Assembly: GCA_021234155.1 (NCBI GenBank)
Contig: JAJEKV010000231.1
Coordinates: 188,001-252,000 of the forward strand
Reading direction: 5' to 3'
DNA from: Isoetes taiwanensis
Lineage: Eukaryota > Streptophyta > Lycopodiopsida > Isoetales > Isoetaceae
Length of the DNA: 64,000 bases
In this document: positions 37,078 through 48,836 of the stretch, one piece after another
Layout of the letters: each line of letters begins with the position of its first letter
Numbering within the stretch: the first letter of the stretch is position 1
Position numbers and translations under genes: made by a program
Notes under the pieces: generated by a model
What the model saw: the letters and a program-made list of their open reading frames with translations, nothing else
Databases searched by the model: none
What the model was told of the DNA's origin: nothing

Positions 37078-37285
37078 CCCACCCTCCCCCACTTCTTTGT
37101 TATTGTATTTTTATCGCGTGGCACGTGCGTAATCAGCCCCTCCACTCTGGGAGGTTTGTTTTGTCTTGTTGTTTTGTTGGTGATGTGCGCAGTACAGGGG
37201 GTTGGCGGTATCTGTTTCGACTTTTCCATTCGTGGGTTTTGGGGGCGATTTCTATGCCTTACGTTTGTCCAAGCCCCTTTTAGAA

Positions 37286-37350
37286 GGCTTATCACTAGGG
37301 TTTTTCCTCGAAAACCGAAGGGTGAGGGTTTTTAATCCGGTGATAAGCTT
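37286..37350 (-). repeat. Short conserved motif in a 9 bp inverted-repeat frame
   Basis: Carries the GGATTAAAAACCCTCACCC / GGTTTTCGAGGAAAAACC motif seen elsewhere, flanked by gcttatcac and gtgataagc. A miniature inverted-repeat structure is possible. Confidence 0.6.
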
Positions 37351-37717
37351 TCGGCAGGTACACTAGCCCAGTCTCTATTAGCATTGTATTTTGTTGGGGT
37401 CCAAATGATATAATTGGATTTTCCCTTTATTTTTTATGGGTAGTTCGCATGTGTGCGGCTACCCACTATATCCACCATTGTAGAAAATCTGCTGAGATGA
37501 ATGAGAAGCAAGTCTAAGTCGGGCAGTTTGTTGGTTTCATGCGAGTCCCATTCTAGTATTGGCATGCCAAGTGCAAACATGTTGCATATTTGTGTCAGAA
37601 TGACAAATCTAAGAAGAATCTCCCAAAACTGGGAACGGAAACTTATTTTTTCCCAATGTCCAAAGGGGCAACCACATATGTGAGGGTTGTAGCTTTCTGT
37701 TTTCAGAAGAAAATGAA

Positions 37718-38982
37718 TTGCATGTAAAACTTAAATCTTATAGTCACATCTACCATGTTATATGCTTCAGTGTTATGCTGGAAAGCATGCATTGCATTGC
37801 ATCTGATTGTGATGTTGAGGTTCCTCCTAGCATTTTGGACGAACTTGGTTTCAATGAATTCAAACCACCAGACTCAAATGATGAAGAAGAAAGTGAAGAA
37901 AACGAAGCAGAAGAATTGGAAAAAGACAGCAAGGATGGTAAGAAGGAGGTGACACCTAAGAAGAGATTCATAGAAGAAACCAGCTTTAGCACCTCTTTGT
38001 TCAATGATCCAACGAACACAGACTTTCAGCTAGTCAGAGTGGCAAAGAAAAGAATAACAAGGAGTTCTATCAAGTCATGTGGTCCAAAACCAATGGAAAA
38101 GGTATCTATCAGTACTTTCTCAATTGATTTAATAGCTTCATGTTTGTTTATTTCTTGCAGATCCAGTTGATGTAGATAAGGTAAGTCCAATGAAGTTTTC
38201 ATACTTAACTCGTGAAGAGAGCCCTCAGATAGCCATTAAATCAGCATGTAATTGATTTAACATTGAGATATAAGATGTACTACTTTACTTAAGATTTTTT
38301 TGCTGCAGACAATGCTGGTGTTAACAAAAGTACAATTGATGAACCATCTCGATGTGAAGAAATCCTTGAGAAGATTGGTGATGATGTTGTAGATAACATT
38401 GTCCAGCATTATTTTGCCAAGCATAATTTGTCTCCAAAAATGAAAGATAAGTAATATTTCAGCATAACATTCACTGATGTGTATACAACTTACAGCAGCT
38501 TTTTTGATGCAGAAAAAATTTCAAAAGTATACTGAAGTTGGATAGGAAGATACTGTGGGAACTGAGGTTCCAGACAAAGGATTATCTCCAATGAACACTC
38601 CACTTAAAAAACATAATCAGTTTTTCAGCACATGTATAAGGAGTTTTATTTGTAGACTAGCCTAAGTTGTATCATGCAGATCCTCAAGTTCCAGCTGCAG
38701 TAGCTGAGTCTAAGCGAATTCCAAATACCTTGAGCACTTGTAAGTGTTAGCTTGCACAATTTGCTTACAGAAATATATTTTTATTTATTTGTTTGGGTTT
38801 GCAGGTCGAGAATTGAGCACAGTGATGATTTCATCAGTACGTGAGATACTTTTTCCATCATAAAGGAAAGTGCTATTGTCTCTACAAAGCCCAGACACCT
38901 CATGGAGGATGATGTTACCATGGAAAAGTGGTTGGAGAAGAGGCTGCATATGATGGGTACTATGAAGAATATATTCAAGTGA
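37718..38982 (+). pseudogene. Unidentified multi-exon gene or pseudogene
   Basis: The first block (37,790-38,101) reads IASDCDVEVPPSILDELGFN, an acidic EEESEENEAEELEK run and KKRFIEETSFSTSLFNDP, and ends AAG|GTATCT. Later blocks flanked by cag/gt signals read DEPSRCEEILEKIGDDVVDN (38,336-38,394) and SIIKESAIVSTKPRHLMEDD ending in a stop (38,850-38,982). Joining the first donor to the acceptor at 38,160 gives a stop after four codons, and the last exon has an internal TGA, so it may be inactive. Acidic plus basic composition suggests a nuclear protein, but no domain is recognised. Confidence 0.42.
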
Positions 38983-38989
38983 TCAAGCT

Positions 38990-39816
38990 AAGTGTATTAT
39001 TTAAGTGATGAACTACGTTCTTACACGGAAGGCAGCTTATGTAATTTTAAGTGATCAACTAAGTGATGAATTAAGTTTTAAAACTTATGTTTGAGGCATC
39101 TTAAAAACTTGCTTCCTGTTCAAAACTAATACTGCACCAATTTTTCTTTTAGGTGCAGAGATTTTGTAAAACATTGATTTCTTATGAATGTAATATCTAT
39201 TTTGTAAACCTTGCAATATGATTTCCTATTTTGTAAACTTGTAAACCTTGCAATATCATTTTCTGTTATGAATGTGATTTATCATGGCTGATGACGTACA
39301 AGTGGGGATGTCTGAAAATAGAGGTGTGAGAATGAGTTTCAAAGTCTTCACACTGTTTGCAGTATTTACTAACATATTCCAGATGGCCCAGGAAGTTTGA
39401 AAAGCCTCGAAGACATATACATGCTTTCTACCCCATACTGAGTTTGTGGATGGCCTATTTTTCAGTCCCTCGTGGGACGTTCGATTCCACGAATCATCCG
39501 ATCAACTTATAAAGTGCCGCATAGTTAAGTCCTCTTTAAAGTTCAGATACTTTCTTCCAAAATAGTACTTATATGTTAATTGTCAACTAGAACGCAGGAA
39601 ACAGAAAAACAGAGGCTACACATCTATTGGAAACTATAACAAACACTCCGATGCGCTAGATATTTGAGTATGGCGAGGGAAGGAAGTCATTTATACAGCT
39701 ACAATGGAAGCCGAATGGCCATTATCAGAACTAAGAGTGCTAATGGTAATGGAGGAGATTGCTTCCAACTTTCATTATTTCATTGATGGCATTAGGATTG
39801 GCTGTAGGCAAGAGTG
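38990..39816. other. No gene; 3' flank of the preceding locus
   Basis: AT-rich sequence with repeated tttgtaaaccttgcaatat phrases (39,200-39,260). Nothing coding. Confidence 0.5.
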
Positions 39817-40464
39817 TAACACTACCACCCCAAAACTGGGTCCACATGTTGTTTTTCAGTGTCTTTTTTGCAAAAAAACAACACCAAAAAACTACGTGTT
39901 GTTTTTTGTCCGGATTTGCTAGAAATGACGTGTAGTTTTTAGCAAAATTTTTATACATGTAGTTTTTTTTTCGGAAAAAGTCTATACGTAGAATTTTGCC
40001 AAAATTATCTACGCGTAGAAATTAACATGTGTTTCTACATGTTGTTTTTTAAAAATAGCTATAGTTTTCAAGTGTTGTTTTCCTAAAAAGTAGACATGTC
40101 GTTCTCAATAAACTTGAAAGGTCCACATGTTACTTTTAACTGTTGTTTTGCAGAAAAACAACACTGAAAAACCACGTAACGAATTTTGTCCGACTTTGCT
40201 ACAAACTACACGTAGGTTTTTGGGTTTTTTTCTTAGCTATGTTGTTTCCAAGTGTTGATTTTTACGAAAAATGATATTACGAAAAATGATATGTGGTTAC
40301 TCAAGAATAGCTGTTGTTTTCCAATAATGTTTTTCTGATGAGAAGGAATTTTGATATATAGTTTTACATACAAATCACATGTAGTTCTTTAGAAAAGTAA
40401 AGGCCTTTAGGTGTTGTTTTTCCAAAACAATATATGTCGTGGTTGTAGAAACATAATAAAGGAT

Positions 40465-43400
40465 GCTCCAAAACAACAATATATTAAAGCCATAAAATAT
40501 ACAAATTCCATTGTTTTACAAGAATAAAAGCTGTAGCTACCATTGTTATTACTGGTTATCCATAGAAAAAAGAAAATGTTTATGTTTCAGACCAAGCTTC
40601 GCCATTACAAATCCAAGCCAGGCCTGAATCCAAAGTCAAGAAATTCGCTCCAATACAGATTGAATAAAAAACCCTTCCAGATCGGGTCTGCATCAGATAG
40701 CACAACACTCTAAGCTTAGTCCTTGAGTTATGGTGTTCAAGGGTCCTTGAGGGCCGAGCATACTACGGCGCCCTCTTTCTGCTGTCTGCTGGAGCTTCTT
40801 GAGCCTCTCTCCTCCAGATTGATCCAGGATCTCCCTGAAATGCAACACATATTTCCACCATTACTCTTTCGGCCTGCACATAGTGAACACATCCTTTTTC
40901 CATTTGCTGGGTGTTTTCTCATAATTGAAGCAAGTTGGATCTACATACCGACCTCTGTTTTGGCATTCAGACATGGGCTTCTCTTCCCGCGTTCTGGTCT
41001 GAGTGATGCTGCCAAATTGCGGATTGATTGGAGATCAATTTTTGCGTTTGCGGGCTCTATCTGAAGCGTAAGCGCGAGCCGAGAATCCTCATATCCAAAG
41101 CATCGGATTTGAAGAAAACTGGAGCAAACGAGACCGGCCCAATTGAGGAAATTAACATAAAAACGGAACGAAGGAGGAAAAAGAAGGATTGGAAGCGCGG
41201 AAAGGAAGATCCGAAAGCATTTGAAAGGGAAAAAAAGGGAGGAGGAGACGAGGAGAGGATGGGCAAACTGTTAGGGAACAGGATGGAGGAGCGAAAGGAG
41301 GCTGGATTTGAGGCCAGGCGAACGGAACGGGTGCAGAGGGGCAGGATCTGGAAGGAAATCTAGGAGCAGAGGCAGGCGGAAGGCGGAGGAGGCGAAACAG
41401 AAGGTAATCTGAATTTAGAAAAGAAGAAGGGGATTGGAGCCCGCCAAAAAAGCCCGCCGCTTAGGTTCGACCAATGAGACTGGAAGACGAGGATCGAGAT
41501 CTAAGCCCTTGGTTTATTTTTCATCCGACGGCCCTTATAAGTTTTACATAATATTAGAATTCAAACTCCCTTTTCCAATTCGAACTTATAAAGAAAAGCC
41601 CCTTGTGAATAGATAAATACTCTTATTTCCCTTTGGCAAATGATATTTCAATGGTCAATGGCTGATCGTCACTTGTAACTCAATATCTTCTAGGTTGTTT
41701 TCAATTCCAATAGCTCTGATAGCATAGGCATTGCAACCTCTTCCAGACTTGTTCATCTCTTGTTTCTGATTGACTGCCCCACATTTATCATCCCGGGAAC
41801 TGATTATTTGAATTTCCCTTATTGCTTTTTGTTCATATCAATGTGTCATTGGTCCACGTACATCTACATTCTAAAATCATAGCTCGACTCAAATTTGAAA
41901 ATCTTAGCTATTGGGAATTAATCATAATAAGCCCTAGGTTAATTCATGCAGGTGCAAATAATCACTTCAACCTAAATAATAAACTCTCTACGCACCTTTG
42001 TAATTCATGAATGTCTCAGGTAATTGTCTATGAATATAAACCATAGATAAATTTGCAAATACTCAGACTTATCGATGTCTCAGATCATCTAGAGTTTTAA
42101 ACTCTATTCAATGTTCTCTGCGCGCTTCTAGCATCCAATATAATAAAACATGACAAATTCCTGATTCATGCATTAGTATTGGCAAGGAAATCTAGGGGCA
42201 TCCTGGTGAACATGCTTCTTCTAAGAAGTTAAATTGGCTTGGCAAATTCTATATTTTTATATCCCTTCGTGTTTTGCCATGTCATCACCATAGGTGCCAA
42301 TTCACATGTTCATGCCATGTCATCATCCATAATTTTTGAAAAAGTCATCTTTTCAAAAATTATGAAGTTCGGTTTCTCTTTCTTATGACACCTCGTCATA
42401 TCCAGTGCCCCATCACCTTCATTTCCAGTGCCACATCACCTTGCTTGCCACTATTACCTACTTATCTCACTCAAAAAACACTCTTTTTTTTTCTTTTGTA
42501 CATTGGCCTAGTCATTTTCTATCTAAAGTGCATAAAATGCTTAGTCATCACATCACACGCCACACCATCCAAAGAAATGCCATGTCACCATGGAGAAATA
42601 TGTTAATGTTGAAAACTTGTCTATGCAAATTTTTCATTTTTTCACGTCAAGTCTCATCTTTGCCACCTCACCAAAATCATGCCATGGCATCTCCCATAAT
42701 TTTTGCAAATGTTCACCGTCTTAAAAAGAAAGTAGTTTGCTTGCTCCTTTGATGCCAACTCACATGTTCATGCCATGTCATCACCCATAATTTTCGCAAA
42801 AGTCACCTTTTCATATTTTGCCACCTCAAGTCTCATCTTTGCCACCTCACCATAATCATGCCATGGCATCTACCATAATTTTTGCAAATGCTTACAGTTG
42901 AAGCACTTTTTGCCTAGACCAATTCTCTATTTTTTCGTATATAACCCCTTGAGTCACTTAATTTCACCACTTCTAGCCCTTATCCTTATATTTCTTGTCT
43001 CGAGGTCTTACACCCTAATCCTTGGTCAAAACATTCATATGGCCATATCTTATTTATTGTCTCCAATTTCCATCAAGGATCCATAAATTCCATTTGTATG
43101 ATGTATGTCTATTACCATTGCTAGCCCCTATTTCTTCCCCCTTCTCCAAACTCATATGTAGACTTTTGAATGTTGTCTGAGATTGTTCTTGACTGTTTTG
43201 TGCAAATCAATGCGCAAAAAATACTTCTTGTGATCCAAATTGCAATTTGACCACTTTCCCCATATCACAACTCCTTTTGGCACATCTCGGCTTTGAAATT
43301 TATCAAAAACTCCATTGGCAACTCAAAATCCTCATTTTTAATTATTGTTTGTAGTTTGACTTTCATTGACCAAATTTTGTCCCGACTTTGAACTCGAATA

Positions 43401-45100
43401 TCTCAAGGATCTGAGCTCATAATTGGCCAAGATTTTTGCCATTGCTTCCCAACAACTTTTTTCTATTAGTGTGAGCAATCAATACGCAAGAATCAGTTTA
43501 TCTCTGCATGCCACCTCTTGACTTCGAATGGAAGGAAAATAGATCCAAACCCATGTCCCTCAGTTCCTATTGCTTTGCGTCTTCAACTGCAACTTCTTGA
43601 CCTTGTTCCATGTACAAACGACCAAAACTCGACCTCCATAACATAAACCCTACAATAACCTAGAAATACACAGGGTTTACGTTTCGGAGGACAAAATGTG
43701 GTTGCTTTTATAGATAACTAGGTGCACCATTTTTGAACATGCATGCAAAGCTACGACAACTGAAATAATAGAGTTTGGATCTATCGGTCATCCAGAATGA
43801 TCCCAAACAATCTTGCTACTGCAAAAGGTGCTCTTGACTTCTAATTGCTCTTAACTTCGCGGTTTGATAAGTTCTCCAAGACCGATCTTGGATTTTTTTG
43901 AACCTGCTCAAAGCTTGGTCCTTGAAAGGAGGATTCAATAGACGGATAAGAAAACCGAGCTCTGGGGGGGGGGGCATTAGCATATAGCCTCCCGGAGGAG
44001 CATTGCCACAAAAGGCTGCCTCGGCAACCTTTCTAGACCCTGGTGGCATTTCGGAGCCTGGGTGGCATGTTTGAGCCACCTTGGCATGTTGGACCTTAGG
44101 TGGCACGCTAGAGCCAACGTGGCATTTCGGAGTCTAGGGGCATGTTTGAGCCACCTTAGCATGTTGGAGCCTAGGTGGTACATTAGAGCCAGCATGGAAC
44201 ATTAGAGCCCTTCCGGTTTACTGGAAATCTCCACAAGCAATACCGGCTATAGGCGCACCATTCGGGTGGATTCTCCCCGTTTGAGAACCACAGTTTTATG
44301 CACGGTCAGGTCCTTGCATGGAGACACGAACTAGAAAGTAAAAGTTAACTCCATCCACGTGACATCTCTTTTAAAGTCAGGTTAGAGTCCTGGTAACGTT
44401 GCCTAAATAATAACCTACACCAACAACTCTAGGGCTATGCGCAAAATGTTCAAGGCATCAAATTTCCACATATTGCATTCTTTACATGCAATATGCCATT
44501 TTCAGTGTCAACTACCGGGCCAATTCTTCAAGGTAGATAAAGATAGATTTTTCAACCATTATAAAATTTTGAAGGTCTTACCAACCTTTAAATATGAACT
44601 TAAAGCCATAGTATTAAATTAAGACCACGATCTTTAGACCATGCAACCAAGCAAATGCGGCTCCTGGCATAGTATCCATCTAGCAAATCTAGAGGGCAAT
44701 TCGCCCTAACTTATTTCCAGTATGCCCTACAAGTATTTTACTAAACCATAAAATACAAAGACATTGCATGCACATAACAAATTCTATGTCTCTAGAGATG
44801 CCACATTGTCCCCAACTGTCCCCGAGGAACTCTAGCAAGATTATAAAATTGTCAAGTTACTGTATGAATATAGTATTGTAAGTCTATTGGGTAGATTCTT
44901 AAGTGTCCCATAAACGTATAAATATGGGGTCCGCGTTAGCTCAAACCTACAATACTAGCTAGGGATGGAAATTAATTCCCCCCGGAACTAAATCAAGCTT
45001 AATTAAATAATACATCATTAGACAAATCGAGGAGCTTTGTAAAACATCAAATTTCATCTAAAATATACTGTTCAATGAAATGTTATAACTAAAATTGTAA
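40465..45100. other. Interior of the CACTA element: no transposase; repeats and possible captured sequence
   Basis: 40,723-41,360 has higher GC and a charged plus-strand frame (Lys/Glu/Arg-rich, 41,028-41,363) that could be captured gene sequence. 42,280-42,900 holds diverged repeats of gccacctcacc.aaatcatgccatggcatct and catgttcatgccatgtcatcacc. A g-homopolymer lies at 43,965-43,974. No intact gene. Confidence 0.5.
44045..44205 (+). repeat. Short tandem repeat, ~30-60 bp units
   Basis: Repeated phrases ggagcctaggtggca, tgtttgagccaccttggcatgtt and agagccaacgtggcat. The minus-strand ORFs over it are repeat artefacts. Confidence 0.8.
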
Positions 45101-45109
45101 TAGCGCTTA

Positions 45110-45496
45110 GAAAAGCACCATCTGACGATTAGTCTGATGCAATATCTGACGAATAGTCTGACGCAAAATCTGATGATATATCTGACGTTATATCTGACGC
45201 ATTTTCTGACGGTTATTCTGACGGTTATTCTGACGCATATTCTGACGCATATTCTGACGCAAAATCTGACGCGTTTTCTGACGATACATATTTGACGTAT
45301 ATTCTGACGATTAATGTGACGCTTAACCTGATGAAGGCTTCTGACGATTTATGTGACGATATGCCTGACGTAGTATCGTCAGGAAAAGCATCAAAATAGT
45401 AATCGTCAGTACGTTCGTCAGCCTGTATGTCAGGCAAAAATGCCTCTAGACAGTCTGACGATTTTTCTGACAAAAAATGCTCATTCTCTTGTAGTG
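45110..45496. mobile_element. Terminus of a second CACTA element (TCTGACG subterminal repeats)
   Basis: About 25 copies of tctgacg spaced ~12 bp end in ...gctcattctcttgtagtg at 45,496. The complement starts CACTACAAGAGAATGAGC, a classic CACTA terminus. The right-hand third contains inverted copies (cgtcag) as in subterminal arrays. No matching left end was found, so this is a truncated nested copy. The ORF at 45,225-45,473 is spurious. Confidence 0.75.
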
Positions 45497-46633
45497 TTGA
45501 ATCTAACCGTTGAAGTTATTTTTCACGAATGTAAAACAATACGATACATTCCCAAAGTTGAGCACACAAACAATATTCCAAGTGGTGGTGCTTTGCTTAA
45601 GAAATAACCTTAAAAAAACCATACTTCCTTAAGAAATAGCTCACAAAAAACTACGCCCGCCCAGAAAACCACATACGTAAAAAAACAGCCACTTAAAAAC
45701 TACATCTACTTAAAAACCACACCTCAAAAAACCATACTTACTTTAAAAAATAGCTACGTAAAAATTATACCTAGTTATATAAACCACACAAAAAAAAAAT
45801 CATACTTTCTTAAAAATAGCTTCTTAAAAACTACACCTAGTTATAAACTACACTACTTCAGAAAACCATACTTCATTAAAAAATAGCCACTTAAAAACTA
45901 CACCCGCTTATAAACCACACTTCAAAAAACCATACTTCTTTAAAAAACAGCTATTTAAAAACTACACCCACTTATAAACGACACCTCAAAAAACAACACC
46001 TCGATTAAAAAAATCATACCACTTTAGAAAACCATACTTCCTTAAAAAACAACCACTTAAAAACTATACCTCCTTATAAACCACACTTCAAAAAACTATA
46101 CTTCCATAAAAAACGACTACTTAAAAACTACACCTGGTTATAAACTACACCTCAAAAAACAACACCTTCTTAAAAACAACACCCCCTCAAGAAAATAAGC
46201 AACACTTCTTTTAAAAAAACGACACCTCAAAAAAAGACCACACCTTCAAAAAAAAAAAACTATAGCTCCATAAAAAAAACTACACCGCCTCCTTAATAAA
46301 CCACACCTCCACATAACCACATGTAGATTTTTTGGAACAACGACATGTGGTCTTTTTGTTACTGTTGTTTTTAGGTGTGGTCCCAGAATTGGGGTGGTTG
46401 TGTAATGTAAAGTTTAGTGAGTTCGCGATCAACAAGAAATTATCTATTGCTTAGCGATTTGAATTTCGTTTCTTTTTTCGTTTGTGTAAAAAACATTTAT
46501 AGGGCTCCTTACAATTATTAAAGTAGTTACCAATGTATTTTACATTTAACGTCTATTTTTTACTATTTATCTCTTACCAATTGTCTATTTCTTGTCAGTG
46601 TGCATAGTATAAAGCGCCATCCGTTGAGAAGCC

Positions 46634-47476
46634 ATGGGTAGAACTAAGCAAACCGCAAGGATTCATCCAGGTGTGTAAGGCTGGGTGATTACCTTACTCT
46701 GCCTCCTTCACTCGATTCTGAAGTCTTTGATAGAGATTCTTCTCCTCCGCCTCTGACTATGCCTAATAGAAGGCCACGAAAAGAAATCCGCATGACAGAT
46801 GATGAGGGAAGCAGCTCTAGAGTAACTAGGGAGGTGCATTCTGGTTCAGAGACGGAAGATAAAAATGTGACAGACCAGAGAGCAGAATATGACGCCGGAT
46901 TGATTATTATGCAGCCGGCTCTTCCTGCTCCTCCTGTGAATGCGGCAGAAGCTTCTAATCAAAGAAGAAGAGCTCATCCAAGAAAGGGGAAGGCGACCAG
47001 AAATGTGAGGAAGAGGCGGCCGGCCTGGAAATAAGATGGGTGAGGGTAGTGGCCAAGGTGCAGGCATAGAGCAGCCGTAGCAACAGCCAGCAGAGCAAGG
47101 AAGAAGGAAGTGGAAGACGAAGCAGGGCATTAAAGCACTACGCGAGATAAGGAAGTATCAGAAGAGCATTGACCTGGTTATTCCACGTCTCCCATTTGCT
47201 AGAATTGTGAAAGAGCTGTTGCAAGAATGTGGTGCCATACATAACACCACTTACATGATTCAAACAACTGCCTTGAATGCTCTTCAAATGGCAGCAGAAG
47301 CAGTTGGTGCTGGTCTTTTCGAGGACCCTCAACTTGCAGCTATACATGCCAAGCGGGTGACTGTCATGGCGAAGGACATGCGCCTGGTCTTATGCATTAG
47401 GGATCCTGAGTACTATGGTCATAATTTTGAATCTACATACAACAAGAAGAAAGACATGCCAGATCTTAAGGTATAA
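46634..47476 (+). pseudogene. Histone H3-like gene with H3-tail start (second locus)
   Basis: The ATG at 46,634 (GCCATGGG) begins MGRTKQTARIHPG: H3 residues R2-R8 are kept, A1 becomes Gly and K9 becomes Ile. After a one-base frame change the linker runs DYLTLPPSLDSEVFDRDSSP...MPNRRPRKEIRMTDDEGS and a basic RRRAHPRKGKATRNVRKRR. After another frame change and one TAG (47,078-47,080) the fold follows (47,105-47,476): GIKALREIRKYQKSIDLVIP, RLPFARIVKELLQ, LNALQMAAEAV, GLFEDPQLAAIHAKRVTVMA, KDMRLVLCIR. 'VIPRLPF' and a loop 1 four residues longer than H3 resemble CENH3. It ends with an extra ~24-residue tail. It lacks the introns usual for plant CENH3. Probably inactive unless the indels are errors. 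Confidence 0.83.
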
Positions 47477-47579
47477 AGTGCCTTTGTATTTTATTGATAT
47501 GTTGATATTCGTTGACTTCTTTCTTAGAAGTTTAGCTTCGCGTTTTCTTTTTTTCTTTTTTTCGGTTGGGTTACGTCGA

Positions 47580-47646
47580 GATCACACAACGCGTACCAAG
47601 CATTGTGCTCCTTTTTTGCACAGACTAGATTTTGCGTCATGTGATC
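47580..47646 (+). repeat. 67 bp hairpin A (after the H3-like fold)
   Basis: gatcacacaacgc (47,580-47,592) pairs with gcgtcatgtgatc (47,634-47,646) with two mismatches. It lies 104 bp beyond the H3-like stop, the same relative place as the hairpin at 29,096-29,163 in the Gypsy element. Related hairpins occur at 49,939 and 50,140. Confidence 0.75.
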
Positions 47647-47725
47647 CAATTCCTCACCCCAACCCTAACCTTAACCCTAAAATGTACGAACGAATCTCCA
47701 CAAAGGCTCTATGTATCCGTTCAGA

Positions 47726-47990
47726 ATGGACAACGGCTACTTCAGTCTGCAGTTATACACCTTATTGCTCCTCCACATATTTTTTGCCTTCTGCGTCTAC
47801 TTCGCCATGGATTGTTATGTCAAGTTTTTGGAATAGTATGCATCTGCCCCACATGCCAATGAGGAAGTTGCGGCGACTGAAATTTATCCTTTCTATTGCA
47901 ACGAAATCGACATCATGGGAAACAGTGGCGAGCTCACATGCTACCACGATATTGCTTTAGGTTTTAGCCGGAGTGCATTAGCTCAGCGGA
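47726..47990 (+). pseudogene. Unidentified ORF with one hydrophobic segment
   Basis: The frame from the ATG at 47,726 reads MDNGYFSLQLYTLLLLHIFF then AFCVYFAMDCYVKFLE, a stop (TAG, probably a mutated Gln), then YASAPHANEEVAATEIYPFY. It would be a small membrane-anchored protein. Just upstream (47,657-47,684) lie telomere-like ccctaacc repeats that could serve as telo-boxes. It may instead be leader or linker of the H2A-like segment. Confidence 0.3.
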
Positions 47991-48021
47991 TGTGCTTTGC
48001 AGATGTTTCTGGAGTGTGGAT

Positions 48022-48129
48022 TCTGAAACTAGCTTTAGAGGAAGTGGCTTCCCATTTGCAAGGATCCAAGACTTTCTTCAAGAATGTGGTGCGACGGCTC
48101 CGTCGGGTTGCGTGTTTGTACTTAAAAAG
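48022..48129 (+). pseudogene. Histone H2A-like N-terminal half (second locus)
   Basis: The frame reads SETSFRGSGFPFARIQDFLQ then ECGATAPSGCVFVLKK. This follows H2A 'SRSSKAGLQFPVGRIARFL' and, after a six-residue gap, 'GAGAPVYLAAVLEY'. It ends at AAG|GTAACT (48,129/48,130), a plausible splice donor, but no H2A alpha-2/alpha-3 is seen downstream. It occupies the H2A position of the H3-H2A-H2B-H4 order. Confidence 0.52.
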
Positions 48130-48233
48130 GTAACTTATATCTCTTTATTATTTGCATTTGCTACTTATTGCATTTTGCTTGGCCAAGCCAGTGAAAAAAT
48201 GGAAACGATGAAATCATTAAGTCAAGGTGGGCC

Positions 48234-48806
48234 ATGTGTGATGATGAAGACGATGAGATAGAAATGGTGATAGATATACAGGAAGAAGAGCAAGAATCTA
48301 GGAAAATTGACCTGGACGAATTGGCCGTGTGTGAACCAGACAAGGAAGATGATGACGAGGAAGATTTTGAAGAGGATGAGAATGAAGAGAGGTTGTCTGA
48401 CATAACGCCAGTTTTGGTGGAAGGAAAGGAATATTTATTGTTAAGTGATATACTCAGGAACTCGTCTTTGCTACATATATGTTCTAGGGAAGACGAAGTT
48501 ATCAGTACCTTGGTTGAATGGGTACAACTAGGCACAGACTTTGTAGAGGACCTCGCCAAAGAAATAATTGAAGTGTCATCTTATACTGGTAATGCTATAC
48601 ACCTTAAATAAGCATATGAGAGACTACAAATTCGTTGTGCTGAAGAGGAGCAGAATCTGCCAACGGAAGATGAATTTCAGCATCTTCGTACAAAGCTGCC
48701 AACAACATCTACAGGCTTGGAAGGGCCTTCAGTCAATCGCGGTAGCATAAGCCTCATGGATTTTGAGAAATTTGAAGAAGATAATCTTGAGGTGTCTTAT
48801 TTGTGA
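48234..48806 (+). pseudogene. Histone H2B-like protein with acidic N-terminus (second locus)
   Basis: A 190-codon frame with a single internal TAA (48,609-48,611). Residues 1-60 are strongly acidic (CDDEDDEIEM, KEDDDEEDFEEDENEE). The histone fold follows: EYLLLSDILR (alpha-1), then an alpha-2 containing TDFVEDLAKE, which aligns ungapped with H2B NDIFEKLAQE. Alpha-3 is AYERLQIR. LPTEDEFQHL corresponds to the H2B-specific LPGELAKHA helix. An extra C-terminal tail ends MDFEKFEEDNLEVSYL. The acidic N-terminus resembles histone-chaperone acidic tails rather than an H2B tail. It is homologous to the minus-strand ORF at 27,604-28,356. H2A or a TAF12-like fold are alternatives. Confidence 0.6.
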
Positions 48807-48836
48807 GAAGCCGACGACTTTTCTTGCCGACATGCA

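Larger units (their letters stand above)
39820..46402. mobile_element. CACTA-type (CMC) DNA transposon, 6.58 kb
   Basis: The left end CACTACCACCCCAAAACTGGG (39,820-39,840) and the complement of the right end, CACAACCACCCCAATTCTGGG (46,382-46,402), form ~28 bp terminal inverted repeats. The 3 bp target duplication TAA flanks it (39,817-39,819; 46,403-46,405). Subterminal zones are dense in short motifs: tgttgttttt and tacatgtagttttt on the left (39,841-40,460), aaaaactacacc on the right (45,590-46,340). No TPase-like ORF is visible, so it is non-autonomous or decayed. Confidence 0.85.

Noticed and set aside
43965-43974. G-homop run as a regulatory G-tract
   Set aside because: A single homopolymer of ten G without further G-runs cannot form a convincing quadruplex and may be a sequencing artefact.
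45225-45473. 82-codon minus-strand ORF rich in SEYASE repeats
   Set aside because: It is the TCTGACG subterminal array of a CACTA element.
47657-47684. Interstitial telomere
   Set aside because: Only three or four imperfect CCCTAA units; more likely a telo-box-like promoter element or chance.
48480-48680. Reading the acidic ORF at 48.2 kb as H2A
   Set aside because: An H2A alignment was possible with gaps, but the ungapped match to H2B alpha-2 and the LPGE-like LPTE helix favour H2B.
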